From Psychroserpens luteus (GTDB lineage: Bacteria > Bacteroidota > Bacteroidia > Flavobacteriales > Flavobacteriaceae), in NCBI RefSeq assembly GCF_015319355.1, contig NZ_JADILU010000002.1, positions 62,001 through 126,000 of the forward strand: a stretch of DNA of 64,000 nt. The letters are read 5' to 3'. The notes beneath the pieces are model-generated. The model had not been told where the DNA came from. It saw only the letters and a program-made list of their open reading frames with translations, and ran no database searches. The translations under genes and the position numbers were made by a program. Shown in pieces: positions 42,475 through 52,940 of this stretch. Position 1 is the stretch's first letter; every line of letters begins with the position of its first letter.

Positions 42475-43506
42475 CTATTTCTCAAAAACCTCTACCTCAA
42501 ACAATTTATCCCAACGCTTACCAGTTACGAAAAGTGTTTTTGTTTCAGGATTGTAAGCAATACCATTTAATACATCTAATCCTGCATGTTGAGTGACTAA
42601 ATTATGTAACGGAGAAAAATCGATAACACCCTCTATTGCTCCGTTTTTAGGATTGATAATTGCAACACCATTTTTTTGGTAACGATTAGCATAAATTTTT
42701 CCGTTGACGTATTCTAACTCATTCATTCCAATAATTTTTCCTTTATTGGTATAGACTTGAAGTTTAGAATCTTCAACTAAAGTTTCAGGGTTTAGTAACC
42801 AGATTTGTTCTGTACCATCGCTTTTGTAAATGTTTGTGCCATCGTTACAAATTCCCCAACCTTCTTTACTTTTTCCGTAGGTAAAACTACTTTTCTTTTC
42901 AAATGTATTGACATCATAAACAAAGCCAATATTTTCTTGCCATGTTAATTGATAGATATTGTCGTTCATAATGGTTAAACCTTCACCAAAATATTGATTA
43001 TCGATTGCTTTATTTTGAAGCACTTCACCTGTTTTATAATTTACTTTTCTCAATTTAGATTCGCCATATTGACCTGTGCTTTCGTATAATTCTCCGTTAT
43101 GAAATTCTAAACCTTGCGTGTAAGAAGTGATATCATGAGGATACTCATTGATGATTTTATAACCGTACACTTTTGGTGATTGGTTGTTTAATATGGTAAT
43201 CTTAGTTGTGATTTCTTCGGAAGCATCGCCAATCTTTACATTCGCTATAACCGTTTGAACTCCCAAAAGCTCATCATCTAATTTAAATGATGCGTCAACA
43301 GGTTCTCCATTTAATGTGTAGCTAATAGAAGAAATTTCTACTCCCTTAGGGTTTTTAATAGAAAGTTTTACCGTTTTGCCAAGTGTTGCCACGTTATTTT
43401 TGGCATCTGTAGTAATGGAAAGATTTGTTTTTTGAGAATTAGAATTTCCGCAGGAAATAATAGTAACACTTAAAAGTGTGATTATGAAAGCTTTAATTGA
43501 ATGCAT
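42475..43506 (-). CDS. Glutaminyl-peptide cyclotransferase (glutamine cyclotransferase family) lipoprotein
   Basis: A 343-residue lipoprotein (signal TLLSVTIISCGNS). An N-terminal Ig-like/CARDB-like domain (about 25-110) precedes a five-bladed beta-propeller of the plant-type glutamine cyclotransferase family: EYPHDITSYTQGLEFHNGELYESTGQYGES, LTWQENIGFVYD and TLFVTGKRWDKLFEVE. The enzyme forms N-terminal pyroglutamate on peptides. The propeller family is well recognised; extra-cytoplasmic location follows from the lipobox. Confidence 0.88.
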   Translation of the reverse strand: MHSIKAFIITLLSVTIISCGNSNSQKTNLSITTDAKNNVATLGKTVKLSIKNPKGVEISSISYTLNGEPVDASFKLDDELLGVQTVIANVKIGDASEEITTKITILNNQSPKVYGYKIINEYPHDITSYTQGLEFHNGELYESTGQYGESKLRKVNYKTGEVLQNKAIDNQYFGEGLTIMNDNIYQLTWQENIGFVYDVNTFEKKSSFTYGKSKEGWGICNDGTNIYKSDGTEQIWLLNPETLVEDSKLQVYTNKGKIIGMNELEYVNGKIYANRYQKNGVAIINPKNGAIEGVIDFSPLHNLVTQHAGLDVLNGIAYNPETKTLFVTGKRWDKLFEVEVFEK

Positions 43507-43581
43507 TTTTGTTGAGATTTAGGTGCAAGTTATTTAATAAAATTCAGTTTAAAAAATCAAATAAAATTAGGTTTAAAAATA

Positions 43582-43611
43582 TTGTAAAAGAATTAAAAGA
43601 TTGTATCTTTG
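43582..43611 (+). promoter_or_regulatory. Promoter of the SRP RNA gene
   Basis: TTG (43582-43584) and TATCTTTG (43604-43611) are separated by 19 bases, matching the Bacteroidetes sigma-A promoter (TTG, about 19 bp, TAnnTTTG). The RNA begins about 6 bases after the -7 box. Confidence 0.8.
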
Positions 43612-43616
43612 CTGCT

Positions 43617-43711
43617 GGCAAGTCCTACACAACTAGCTCCTGTTGAATCCTCCAGGTCGGGAACGAAGCAAAGGTAAATGGTCGTAGCAGTGTGATGTAG
43701 GTAGCTTGCCT
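43617..43711 (+). ncRNA. ffs: Signal recognition particle RNA (small bacterial type)
   Basis: The conserved SRP domain IV is present: GAATCCTCCAGGTCGGGAAC followed by GAAGCAAAGGTAA, the Ffh-binding tetraloop/asymmetric bulge. The ends GGCAAGTCCTACAC and GTGTGATGTAGGTAGCTTGCC close the long helix. The RNA (about 95 nt) forms the co-translational targeting particle with Ffh. Seven T residues follow the closing stem and serve as terminator. The boundaries are set from the helix and are good to a few bases. The remaining gap (43506-43891) holds its promoter, a hairpin terminator and a palindrome. Confidence 0.93.
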
Positions 43712-43766
43712 TTTTTTATGACCTAATTTGAAGTCTTTTCTTAAGACAGATAACGATAAATAGAAG

Positions 43767-43799
43767 AGATTTGTTAGATGAAACTAGCAAATCTTTTTT
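43767..43799 (+). terminator. Hairpin terminator downstream of the SRP RNA
   Basis: AGATTTGTTAG (43767-43777) pairs with CTAGCAAATCT (43784-43794) with one G-T pair and a 6-base loop, then TTTTTT. It may back up termination of the SRP RNA transcript. Confidence 0.7.
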
Positions 43800-43824
43800 C
43801 ATTTTTACCATACTTGTAAATTTC

Positions 43825-43842
43825 ATTAGTAATTTTACTAAT
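43825..43842. promoter_or_regulatory. Palindrome upstream of the SDR gene, possible operator
   Basis: ATTAGTAA-TT-TTACTAAT, with perfect 8-bp arms, lies 49 bp before the SDR start codon. Dimeric regulators bind such sites, but no regulator is adjacent. Confidence 0.35.
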
Positions 43843-43890
43843 AATTATATGTTTACTAAAGGCAGAAGCTAATAGCTAAAAACCATTTTT

Positions 43891-44694
43891 ATGTCAAAAG
43901 TTGTTTTAATCACAGGAGGATCTTCAGGAATTGGAAAATCAATTGGAGAGTTTTTATCTCATAAAGGATTTACGGTTTATGGAACAAGTAGATCACCTGA
44001 ACGTTACCCAGATTCTAAAATTAAATTGGTTGCTTTGGATGTGGCAGATGTGCTTTCCGTAGAAAAAGCAATTGAGACTGTTGCTCATGAAGCTGGACGA
44101 ATAGATGTTGTTATTAATAACGCAGGTGCAGGAATTACTGGTCCTATAGAAGATATTCCAAACGAAGAAATCAAACGTAATTTTGAAACAAATCTTTTTG
44201 GACCAATCAATGTCATCAAAGCGGTTTTGCCTCAAATGCGTAAACAAAACTCCGGACTAATCATTAACATCACATCAATTGCTGGATATATGGGATTGCC
44301 ATATCGCGGAATTTACAGCGCAAGCAAAGGTGCATTGGAGTTGATTACTGAAGCCTTTAGAATGGAAATTAAAGATTTTAATATCCATATGACTAATGTA
44401 GCTCCTGGAGATTTTGCTACTAATATTGCAGCTGGTCGCTATCATGCTCCAGTGGTTAAAGGATCGCCTTATGAAGCAACTTATGGCAAAGTTTTAAAAG
44501 CTATTGACGAAGATGTAGATAGTGGTGATGATCCTATTATGGTTTCTAACATGATTTATAAGATCATCAATACGCCAAATCCCAGAATACATTATAAGGT
44601 TGGTGCATTTATGCAAAAGTTTTCTATTGTTCTCAAACGAGTTTTACCTGATAAGGTTTATGAAAAAATGTTGTTGAATCATTATAAGTTGTGA
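43891..44694 (+). CDS. Short-chain dehydrogenase/reductase
   Basis: A 267-residue NAD(P)-dependent SDR. The cofactor motif is TGGSSGIGKSIGEFL, NNAG is in INNAGAGITGP, and the catalytic Ser-Tyr-Lys set is in ITSIAGYMGLPYRGIYSASKGALE (Y-x-x-x-K). The classical-SDR length and order are normal. A basic residue after the first strand (TSRSPERY) favours NADP. Substrate unknown. Possibly regulated through the upstream palindrome. Confidence 0.9.
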   Translation: MSKVVLITGGSSGIGKSIGEFLSHKGFTVYGTSRSPERYPDSKIKLVALDVADVLSVEKAIETVAHEAGRIDVVINNAGAGITGPIEDIPNEEIKRNFETNLFGPINVIKAVLPQMRKQNSGLIINITSIAGYMGLPYRGIYSASKGALELITEAFRMEIKDFNIHMTNVAPGDFATNIAAGRYHAPVVKGSPYEATYGKVLKAIDEDVDSGDDPIMVSNMIYKIINTPNPRIHYKVGAFMQKFSIVLKRVLPDKVYEKMLLNHYKL

Positions 44695-44806
44695 AAGCTT
44701 AGTTTTTCTCTTGTTAATATCATTTAATAATATGTTTTCTAGAAAGCATGATAAAAATCGTAAATTCGTGCTCATAAATTTAATCACAACTATAATATAA
44801 GTACAT

Positions 44807-45460
44807 ATGAAATTTTTTATTGATACAGCCAACCTTGACCAAATTAAAGAAGCTCAAGATCTTGGTGTTTTAGATGGAGTAACTACCAATCCATCATTAA
44901 TGGCAAAAGAAGGAATTACAGGTCATGATAATATTATGAAACATTATGTCAACATCTGTAATATTGTAGATGGTGATGTATCTGCAGAAGTTATTGCTAC
45001 AGATTATGAAGGCATGGTAAGAGAAGGTGAAGCTCTTGCAGATTTACATGAGCAAATCGTGGTTAAATTACCAATGATTAAAGATGGTATTAAAGCATGT
45101 AAATACTTTAGTGATAAAGGTGTTAGAACAAACTTAACTTTAGTATTCTCTGCTGGACAAGCATTATTGGCTGCTAAAGCTGGAGCAACGTATGTGTCTC
45201 CATTTATTGGTCGTTTAGATGATATTTCTACAGATGGTTTAAACCTCATTGCAGAAATTAGATTGATCTACGATAATTACGGTTTTGAAACTGAAATTCT
45301 TGCAGCATCAGTTCGTCACACTATGCACGTTATTGATTGTGCTAAACTTGGTGCAGATGTGATGACAGGTCCTTTAAGTTCTATCGTTGGATTATTAAAA
45401 CACCCATTAACAGATATAGGATTAGAGAAATTTCTAGCAGATTATAAAAAAGGAAACTAA
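44807..45460 (+). CDS. fsa: Transaldolase-like fructose-6-phosphate aldolase
   Basis: A 217-residue small transaldolase-family protein (MipB/TalC/Fsa type). It starts with [34 protein letters not shown]; the Schiff-base Lys is in [14 protein letters not shown], with [20 protein letters not shown] and [17 protein letters not shown] following. Whether it acts as Fsa (fructose-6-phosphate from dihydroxyacetone and glyceraldehyde-3-phosphate) or a true transaldolase is not decidable from sequence; both are annotated within this subfamily. Confidence 0.9.
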   Translation: MKFFIDTANLDQIKEAQDLGVLDGVTTNPSLMAKEGITGHDNIMKHYVNICNIVDGDVSAEVIATDYEGMVREGEALADLHEQIVVKLPMIKDGIKACKYFSDKGVRTNLTLVFSAGQALLAAKAGATYVSPFIGRLDDISTDGLNLIAEIRLIYDNYGFETEILAASVRHTMHVIDCAKLGADVMTGPLSSIVGLLKHPLTDIGLEKFLADYKKGN

Positions 45461-45489
45461 ATAAAATTTAGATTCTCTTAAAAACAAAA

Positions 45490-45522
45490 AAAACTCTTGA
45501 ATTGACTTTCAAGAGTTTTTTT
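45490..45522. terminator. Bidirectional intrinsic terminator after fsa
   Basis: AAAACTCTTGAA (45490-45501) pairs with TTCAAGAGTTTT (45508-45519), with A and T tracts on the two sides. It separates fsa from the convergent TlpA-like gene. Confidence 0.88.
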
Positions 45523-45546
45523 GTTTTTACACTATAGTCTTACAAG

Positions 45547-46965
45547 CTATTCCATAACCAAAGTTGTTTCAATAAGCTTTTCAATATCAGTACTAAATAA
45601 ATCGGTATTTGCTTCAATGATTAATCCTTTATCATCCACGATTAGCACTTTTTGAGAGTTCGCAATAGCAAACTTTTGTATCGCTTCATTGGGATTTTTA
45701 AACATGTATTCATTTTCGGTAGGGTACTTTAATAAATTCAATGTCTTTTTCCATGAAGTTGTATTCATATCATTGATATTGATAGCAATAAAATTCATAT
45801 TTGGATATTTAGCTTTTAAACTTTTCATCATATAATGATTGTTTCTATAACTAAATTTAAAATTTGACGACCAGCAGTAAATTACGGTTGGAGCCTTAAT
45901 AACATCATGAAGATCTATTACATTACTATTAAAATCTACAATATCTATATTAGGTACTTTATTCCCTTTATATAAACTTAACGTGGAGTTTGCTAAGTTT
46001 TTTATGTAAGTTTTATCATCATCATTAGTGCTCTTCTCTAAATAAGAATCTACCATGCTTTGAGATTGCTCAGCACTAGCACTGTTGTAAACAAATACTT
46101 TAGTTGCATGCATGAGCACATAATTCTTTATTGTTTTGTTATCAATAACACTATCAATTAACCTTAACTTTTCCAGATTGTAATCTAGCGCTTGTCTATT
46201 AAACTTATGATGATTACCATCTTGATAGTACTCTTTTAAAGCAGTATTATGAAAATACCAATCCATGAATTTATTATAAGAATAAACACCACTTAGAGAA
46301 ACATCATTAAAATCAACATCTTTTCTATAATCGTAAAACCCTTCAGGAAGATCCTTATAATGTATTAATTTATTATTTCCGAAGTAACCAAAAGGATATT
46401 TTTCCTTGTAAGTATAATAGCTGTAATTGATGCTAGCCTCAGCAATTTTTTTAAATAAAGGAGAGGTTTCTTGTTCAAGTGCAAAACGCTCTAAATAATC
46501 TAAACGCTGTTGCTTTGCTGTATAAATACTTTTTTCAAAAATTTCGGGCTCTAAATGTTGAAGTTTGTAGAATTGCTTACTCACCACTTCATCATTTAAA
46601 AAAGCTTTAATAAAGTAATTGTTTTTTTTAGAACCAATTCCAGTGTAGACTAAAGACTCATCAAAATCATTAGTGTTTAATCTAATCAAAATACTATCCT
46701 TAGGCTCAATGAGTAGCGTTTGGTATTCTCCACCATGCGTAAAATGATATAAACCAGCTTTTAAATTGTCAAATTTGTAGATGAATCTGTTTTGGGCATC
46801 CAGTGGGATTGTATCACGCTCACTTTCTTTGCTATATATGGTAATGTAATTATTTTTAGGATTAACAATTTCGCCTCCAAAATAAGCGATATCTGCAGTG
46901 TTAGTTTTAGAATCGCAACCCAAACACAGGAAACTTGTTAATATGCTAACTATAATTAATTTCAT
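45547..46965 (-). CDS. TlpA/thioredoxin-like lipoprotein lacking the redox cysteines
   Basis: A 472-residue lipoprotein (signal LTSFLCLGCDSK). Residues about 25-115 form a DUF4369-like beta domain (GGEIVNPKNNYITIYS...), followed by a long helical region and a C-terminal thioredoxin-like domain (about 335-470: IDLHDVIKAPTVIYCWSSNFKFS). The active site is CWSSNF instead of the WCxxC of TlpA, so no redox disulfide remains. AhpC/TlpA relatives with this architecture are common in Bacteroidetes. Binding or structural role inferred. Confidence 0.78.
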   Translation of the reverse strand: MKLIIVSILTSFLCLGCDSKTNTADIAYFGGEIVNPKNNYITIYSKESERDTIPLDAQNRFIYKFDNLKAGLYHFTHGGEYQTLLIEPKDSILIRLNTNDFDESLVYTGIGSKKNNYFIKAFLNDEVVSKQFYKLQHLEPEIFEKSIYTAKQQRLDYLERFALEQETSPLFKKIAEASINYSYYTYKEKYPFGYFGNNKLIHYKDLPEGFYDYRKDVDFNDVSLSGVYSYNKFMDWYFHNTALKEYYQDGNHHKFNRQALDYNLEKLRLIDSVIDNKTIKNYVLMHATKVFVYNSASAEQSQSMVDSYLEKSTNDDDKTYIKNLANSTLSLYKGNKVPNIDIVDFNSNVIDLHDVIKAPTVIYCWSSNFKFSYRNNHYMMKSLKAKYPNMNFIAININDMNTTSWKKTLNLLKYPTENEYMFKNPNEAIQKFAIANSQKVLIVDDKGLIIEANTDLFSTDIEKLIETTLVME

Positions 46966-47208
46966 AGAAAATTTTAAACGTAAATATTATATAGATAACA
47001 AAAATAAAGGTTGCGAGGTCTAACTGTTGTTAATACGTTGTTAAATGTTGATTTTACTATGATTAGAGGATAAATAGACTTAAAAAATTAGCACGTTTAG
47101 TTTCATACAATCGTTAGAATTTTTTACTTTTGCATCCTGAAACTTGGAGCACTATTATTTCTTCGGAAATTTTAAAACACTAAAAGTTGTAACTTAAATA
47201 AATACAGT

Positions 47209-48834
47209 ATGTTAACAGTATCAAACCTTTCGGTACAATTCGGAAAAAGAATACTTTTTGATGAAGTAAATACCACCTTTAATAATGGAAATTGTTATGG
47301 AATCATTGGAGCTAATGGCGCAGGGAAATCTACATTTCTAAATATTATTGCAGGAAAGCAAGATCCTACTTCTGGGCATGTGCATTTAGAACCAGGCAAA
47401 CGTATGTCGGTTTTAGAACAAAATCATAACTTATATGATGAGCACACTGTTTTAGAAACCATCATAATGGGTAACAAACCTTTGTTTAAGTTAAAGTCTG
47501 AAATTGATGCACTCTACGCAGATTATACAGATGAAAATGCAGAGAAAATAGGAGAACTTCAAGTGCAATTTGAAGAAATGAACGGTTGGAATGCAGATAG
47601 TGATGCTGCTGCAATGCTTTCAAATCTTGGTATCAAAGAAGAATTTCATTACACTTTAATGAAAGATCTAGATGGTAAGCAAAAAGTACGTGTGTTATTA
47701 GCTCAGGCGCTTTTTGGAAATCCAGATTTATTAATCATGGATGAGCCTACTAATGATTTAGATTATGAAACCATCTCATGGTTAGAAAATTTCTTAGCCA
47801 ATTATGAAAATTGCGTTATTGTGGTATCTCACGATAGACACTTTTTAGATTCGGTTTGTACACATATATCAGATATTGATTTTAGTAAAATCAACCATTT
47901 TTCTGGTAACTATACGTTTTGGTATGAGTCTTCACAATTAGCAGCAAGACAGCATGCTCAACAAAACAAAAAAGCCGAAGACAAGAAAAAAGAATTAGAA
48001 GAATTTATTAGACGTTTCTCTGCCAATGTTGCAAAATCAAAGCAAGCAACAAGTAGAAAGAAAATGATCGAAAAATTAAATATTGGAGACATTAGACGAT
48101 CTAGTCGTCGTTATCCAGCAATTATTTTTGAACGTGATCGCGAAGCAGGAGATCAAATTTTAAATATTGAAGGATTAGCATCTTCTTTAGAAGGTGATGT
48201 ATTGTTCAGTAATATAGATATCAACCTTAATAAAGGAGAAAAAGTCGTTGTGTTCTCTAAAGATTCTAGAGCTACAACAGCGTTCTACCAAATTATAAAT
48301 GGTAAGCAAAAACAAGATGCAGGTGAGTTTTCTTGGGGAGTTACAACAACTCAATCTTATTTACCTTTAGATAATAGTGATTATTTTGATAATGACCTTA
48401 CTCTAGTAGACTGGTTGCGCCAATGGGCAACAACCGAAGAAGAAAGAGAAGAAGTTTTTATTAGAGGTTTCTTAGGAAAAATGATTTTTAGTGGAGAAGA
48501 AGCTTTAAAAACTTCAAATGTACTTTCTGGAGGAGAAAAAGTACGTTGCATGTTAAGTCGTATGATGATGGTAAGAGCAAATGTATTAATGCTTGATGAA
48601 CCAACAAACCACTTAGATTTAGAAAGTATTACAGCTTTTAATAATTCTCTTAAAAATTTCAAAGGCACAGTATTATTTACAACTCATGATCATGAATTTG
48701 CGCAAACAGTTGCAAACAGAGTTATCGAGTTAACACCAAGCGGAGTTATAGATCGTTACATGACTTTTGATGAATATATGAGTGATAAGAAGATTAAAGA
48801 AATGAGAGAAAAAATGTATGCAGTAACCGCATAA
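47209..48834 (+). CDS. ABC-F family ATPase (YbiT-like)
   Basis: A 541-residue soluble twin-ABC protein of the ribosome-associated ABC-F class. NBD1 has Walker A IGANGAGKSTFL and Walker B LLIMDEPTNDLD, but its signature is the unusual DLDGKQKVR. A linker with basic repeats (RFSANVAKSKQATSRKKMIEKL) is the P-site tRNA interaction motif region. NBD2 has the signature LSGGEKVRC and Walker B VLMLDEPTNHLD, but its Walker A reads SKDSRATTAF, without the P-loop Lys pattern. So one complete composite ATP site and one degenerate site result. The domain pattern fits YbiT; the exact subfamily is inference. Confidence 0.88.
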   Translation: MLTVSNLSVQFGKRILFDEVNTTFNNGNCYGIIGANGAGKSTFLNIIAGKQDPTSGHVHLEPGKRMSVLEQNHNLYDEHTVLETIIMGNKPLFKLKSEIDALYADYTDENAEKIGELQVQFEEMNGWNADSDAAAMLSNLGIKEEFHYTLMKDLDGKQKVRVLLAQALFGNPDLLIMDEPTNDLDYETISWLENFLANYENCVIVVSHDRHFLDSVCTHISDIDFSKINHFSGNYTFWYESSQLAARQHAQQNKKAEDKKKELEEFIRRFSANVAKSKQATSRKKMIEKLNIGDIRRSSRRYPAIIFERDREAGDQILNIEGLASSLEGDVLFSNIDINLNKGEKVVVFSKDSRATTAFYQIINGKQKQDAGEFSWGVTTTQSYLPLDNSDYFDNDLTLVDWLRQWATTEEEREEVFIRGFLGKMIFSGEEALKTSNVLSGGEKVRCMLSRMMMVRANVLMLDEPTNHLDLESITAFNNSLKNFKGTVLFTTHDHEFAQTVANRVIELTPSGVIDRYMTFDEYMSDKKIKEMREKMYAVTA

Positions 48835-48871
48835 ATTTAAAAGTTTATTTTTCTTTTCTTCGGAAATTTAA

Positions 48872-48924
48872 AAAAGCTCTAAACTCACTTAAACCTTTTG
48901 TGTTTAAGTGATTTTAGAGCTTTT
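48872..48924 (+). terminator. Large hairpin terminator after the ABC-F gene
   Basis: AAAGCTCTAAA followed by CTCACTTAAAC pairs with GTTTAAGTG and TTTTAGAGCTTTT, giving a long imperfect stem (48872-48924) with a T-rich end. It also carries CTTCGGAA copies just upstream. Confidence 0.75.
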
Positions 48925-49033
48925 GATATAAAATGAAAGTTTATTTAAACCATTTAGCATTGCTATTTAGCGAAAAATAAGATTTCAGTTTAATTGAATA
49001 ATTTTCAGTAAATAATAATTTTAAACGAAATCA

Positions 49034-49270
49034 CTAAGATTCTAACTCTTCCTTAACACTAGTGATAATTGTTTTTGCTTGAGCTAATTCCTCATTACTA
49101 ACATAAAGCTCTTGGTAACCTTGTATAGAGGCTCCAAAACCTGCAAGTCTTCCAGATTCAGATTCATCCTTGACAATCGCATTTATTCCTGCGCCTTTAA
49201 GTCGATCTAAAGCTAATTGAACAATAATAAAACTTCCTGAGAATATTTTCGTATATGTGGTATCTGACAT
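49034..49270 (-). CDS. DUF2007 family protein
   Basis: A 78-residue cytoplasmic protein matching the DUF2007 pattern: KIFSGSFIIVQLALDRLKGAGINAIVKDE, then ELYVSNEELAQAKTII. The family is called a putative signal-transducing protein but has no proven function. Single gene between the ABC-F terminator and katG; divergent from katG with a 225-bp shared upstream region. Confidence 0.88.
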   Translation of the reverse strand: MSDTTYTKIFSGSFIIVQLALDRLKGAGINAIVKDESESGRLAGFGASIQGYQELYVSNEELAQAKTIITSVKEELES

Positions 49271-49407
49271 AATTAAAAGAATTTAGGTTAATAAAATATT
49301 AGTCGTATTCTAAACATTAAGTTACAAAAAATATACCATATTTCATCTATTAACTACCTAATACTAATTCAGTGATCATTAGATGATGATAGCTTTTTTC
49401 AATTCAA

Positions 49408-49423
49408 TAATAATATATTATAA
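49408..49423. promoter_or_regulatory. A/T-rich near-palindrome upstream of katG, possible Fur/PerR-type site
   Basis: TAATAATATATTATAA is a 16-bp palindrome with one mismatched pair, 72 bp upstream of katG, in the gap shared with the DUF2007 gene. PerR and Fur sites are A/T-rich palindromes of about this size, and katG is a PerR/OxyR target in many bacteria. In a genome this A/T-rich it may also be chance. Confidence 0.3.
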
Positions 49424-49455
49424 TCTAAATCTATTATTGATTGAGGGGTAAATAA

Positions 49456-51723
<2,268 letters not shown>

Positions 51724-51744
51724 GTTATAATTATAGAAGAAAAG

Positions 51745-51778
51745 AAGGAGTGAGTCGTTTGTACTCATTCCTTTTTTT
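51745..51778 (+). terminator. Intrinsic terminator of katG
   Basis: AAGGAGTGAGT (51745-51755) pairs with ACTCATTCCTT (51763-51773) with one G-T pair, followed by TTTTT. Confidence 0.82.
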
Positions 51779-51794
51779 ATAACACAAAACTGAA

Positions 51795-52265
51795 ATGAAA
51801 AATATAGAATTATTCTTTGAAGCCATACGAACAGAAGATGACCAAAAACTTAAAACGCTTTTAAGCGTTCATCCAGAATTGGTTCATACTAAAGATGTTC
51901 GTGGTTTTACACCATTAATTTTTGCAACCTATTTTGATAACGAAATCGCAACCAAAATCTTAATTGAACATAAAGCACCAATTAATGCTAAAGATGCTTC
52001 AGGAAATACAGCTTTAATAGGTGTAAGTTTTAAAGGAAACGTGGCTTTTGCCCAATATTTAATTGAAAATGGCGCCAATTTAAATGAAGTCAATACCAAC
52101 GGAACAACTGCATTAATCTTTGCCACACAATACAATAAAGCTGAGATCGTGAAATTACTTATAGAACATAAAGCAGATCCAACCATTAAAGATAACGATG
52201 GTAAAACAGCTTTAGATTATGCTAAAGAGAAGTATTTTGCAGAGATTGTTGAGCTTTTGGGATAA
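51795..52265 (+). CDS. Ankyrin-repeat protein
   Basis: A 156-residue protein consisting almost entirely of about four ankyrin repeats: DVRGFTPLIFATYFDNEIATKILIEH, DASGNTALIGVSFKGNVAF, NTNGTTALIFATQYNKAEIVKLLIEH and DNDGKTALDYAKEKYFAEIV. No signal peptide is seen, so it is probably cytoplasmic. AnkB-type proteins encoded beside catalases are required for full catalase activity in Pseudomonas; the same link is plausible here. Its start is 72 bp past katG, after a terminator. Confidence 0.9.
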   Translation: MKNIELFFEAIRTEDDQKLKTLLSVHPELVHTKDVRGFTPLIFATYFDNEIATKILIEHKAPINAKDASGNTALIGVSFKGNVAFAQYLIENGANLNEVNTNGTTALIFATQYNKAEIVKLLIEHKADPTIKDNDGKTALDYAKEKYFAEIVELLG

Positions 52266-52294
52266 TAAAAAGTGGATTTTGTAATAAAGAGAAT

Positions 52295-52341
52295 CTGAGT
52301 TTAAGATTAAGTGTAATTACTTACTTTAACTCAGTTTTTAT
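52295..52341 (+). terminator. Probable terminator of the ankyrin gene
   Basis: CTGAGTTTAAG (52295-52305) pairs with CTTTAACTCAG (52324-52334) with one mismatch; TTTTTATTTG follows. Confidence 0.6.
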
Positions 52342-52467
52342 TTGTTTTATACGGATGTTATCCAACGTTTTTATTTTTCTCCAATCCAAACATTGCCTAG
52401 TTCAAAAGCAAAAGATTCGGTTCCATTTTTCAAATTTTTTCTAGTATTGTTTTTCTTTAATCTATCG

Positions 52468-52776
52468 TTAAACTATTTTATACCAAACTTCTCCTCGTTT
52501 ATATTTTTCGTTTCCGAGTTTAAGCCCAAATAATCCGATGAATTCACTATCCAATCTATTTTCAATTGCGAATGTGTAGTTTTTTATTTTGCTCAACTTA
52601 TTTTCCGCAATCCAAGGTTCAATTATATTTTTCGTTTCCTCAATATTTTTTGGAATACCAAGAGCATTAAATTCATATGTTTTAGGTAAAGAATGTAATT
52701 TATGAATCGAATTTAAATCTGACAATTCAATTAATCTCAATTTTATTCTTTCTGTTGATATTTCGATTTCGGTCAT
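52468..52776 (-). pseudogene. GNAT acetyltransferase, C-terminally truncated
   Basis: About 102 codons from ATG 52776 (MTEIEISTERIKLRLI). The N-terminal half of a RimJ/RimL-like GNAT is clear (RIKLRLIELSDLNSIHKL, FAIENRLDSEFIGLFGLKLG, RGEVWYKI), but the protein stops just where the acetyl-CoA-binding QxxGxA/G strand and helix should follow. Further downstream a different frame reads KNGTESFAFELGNVWIGEK and stops. Length should be about 165-180 residues. It is taken as a deletion or frameshift remnant in a short A/T-rich island that also holds a gene with foreign codon use. Confidence 0.65.
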
Positions 52777-52940
52777 TTTTTTAATTAAGCACAACTAGTT
52801 GTTATTTCGCAATATTTTTTGATTTTTTTTCTAAAATTAAAATTTTTTGATTTAAATTTTGTGGATTTCGCTTTTCTGAAATGAGTGAGGACTTTTAGCT
52901 TACAGATGCATATATTTGCGCTAACAATTATAAAATAAAT

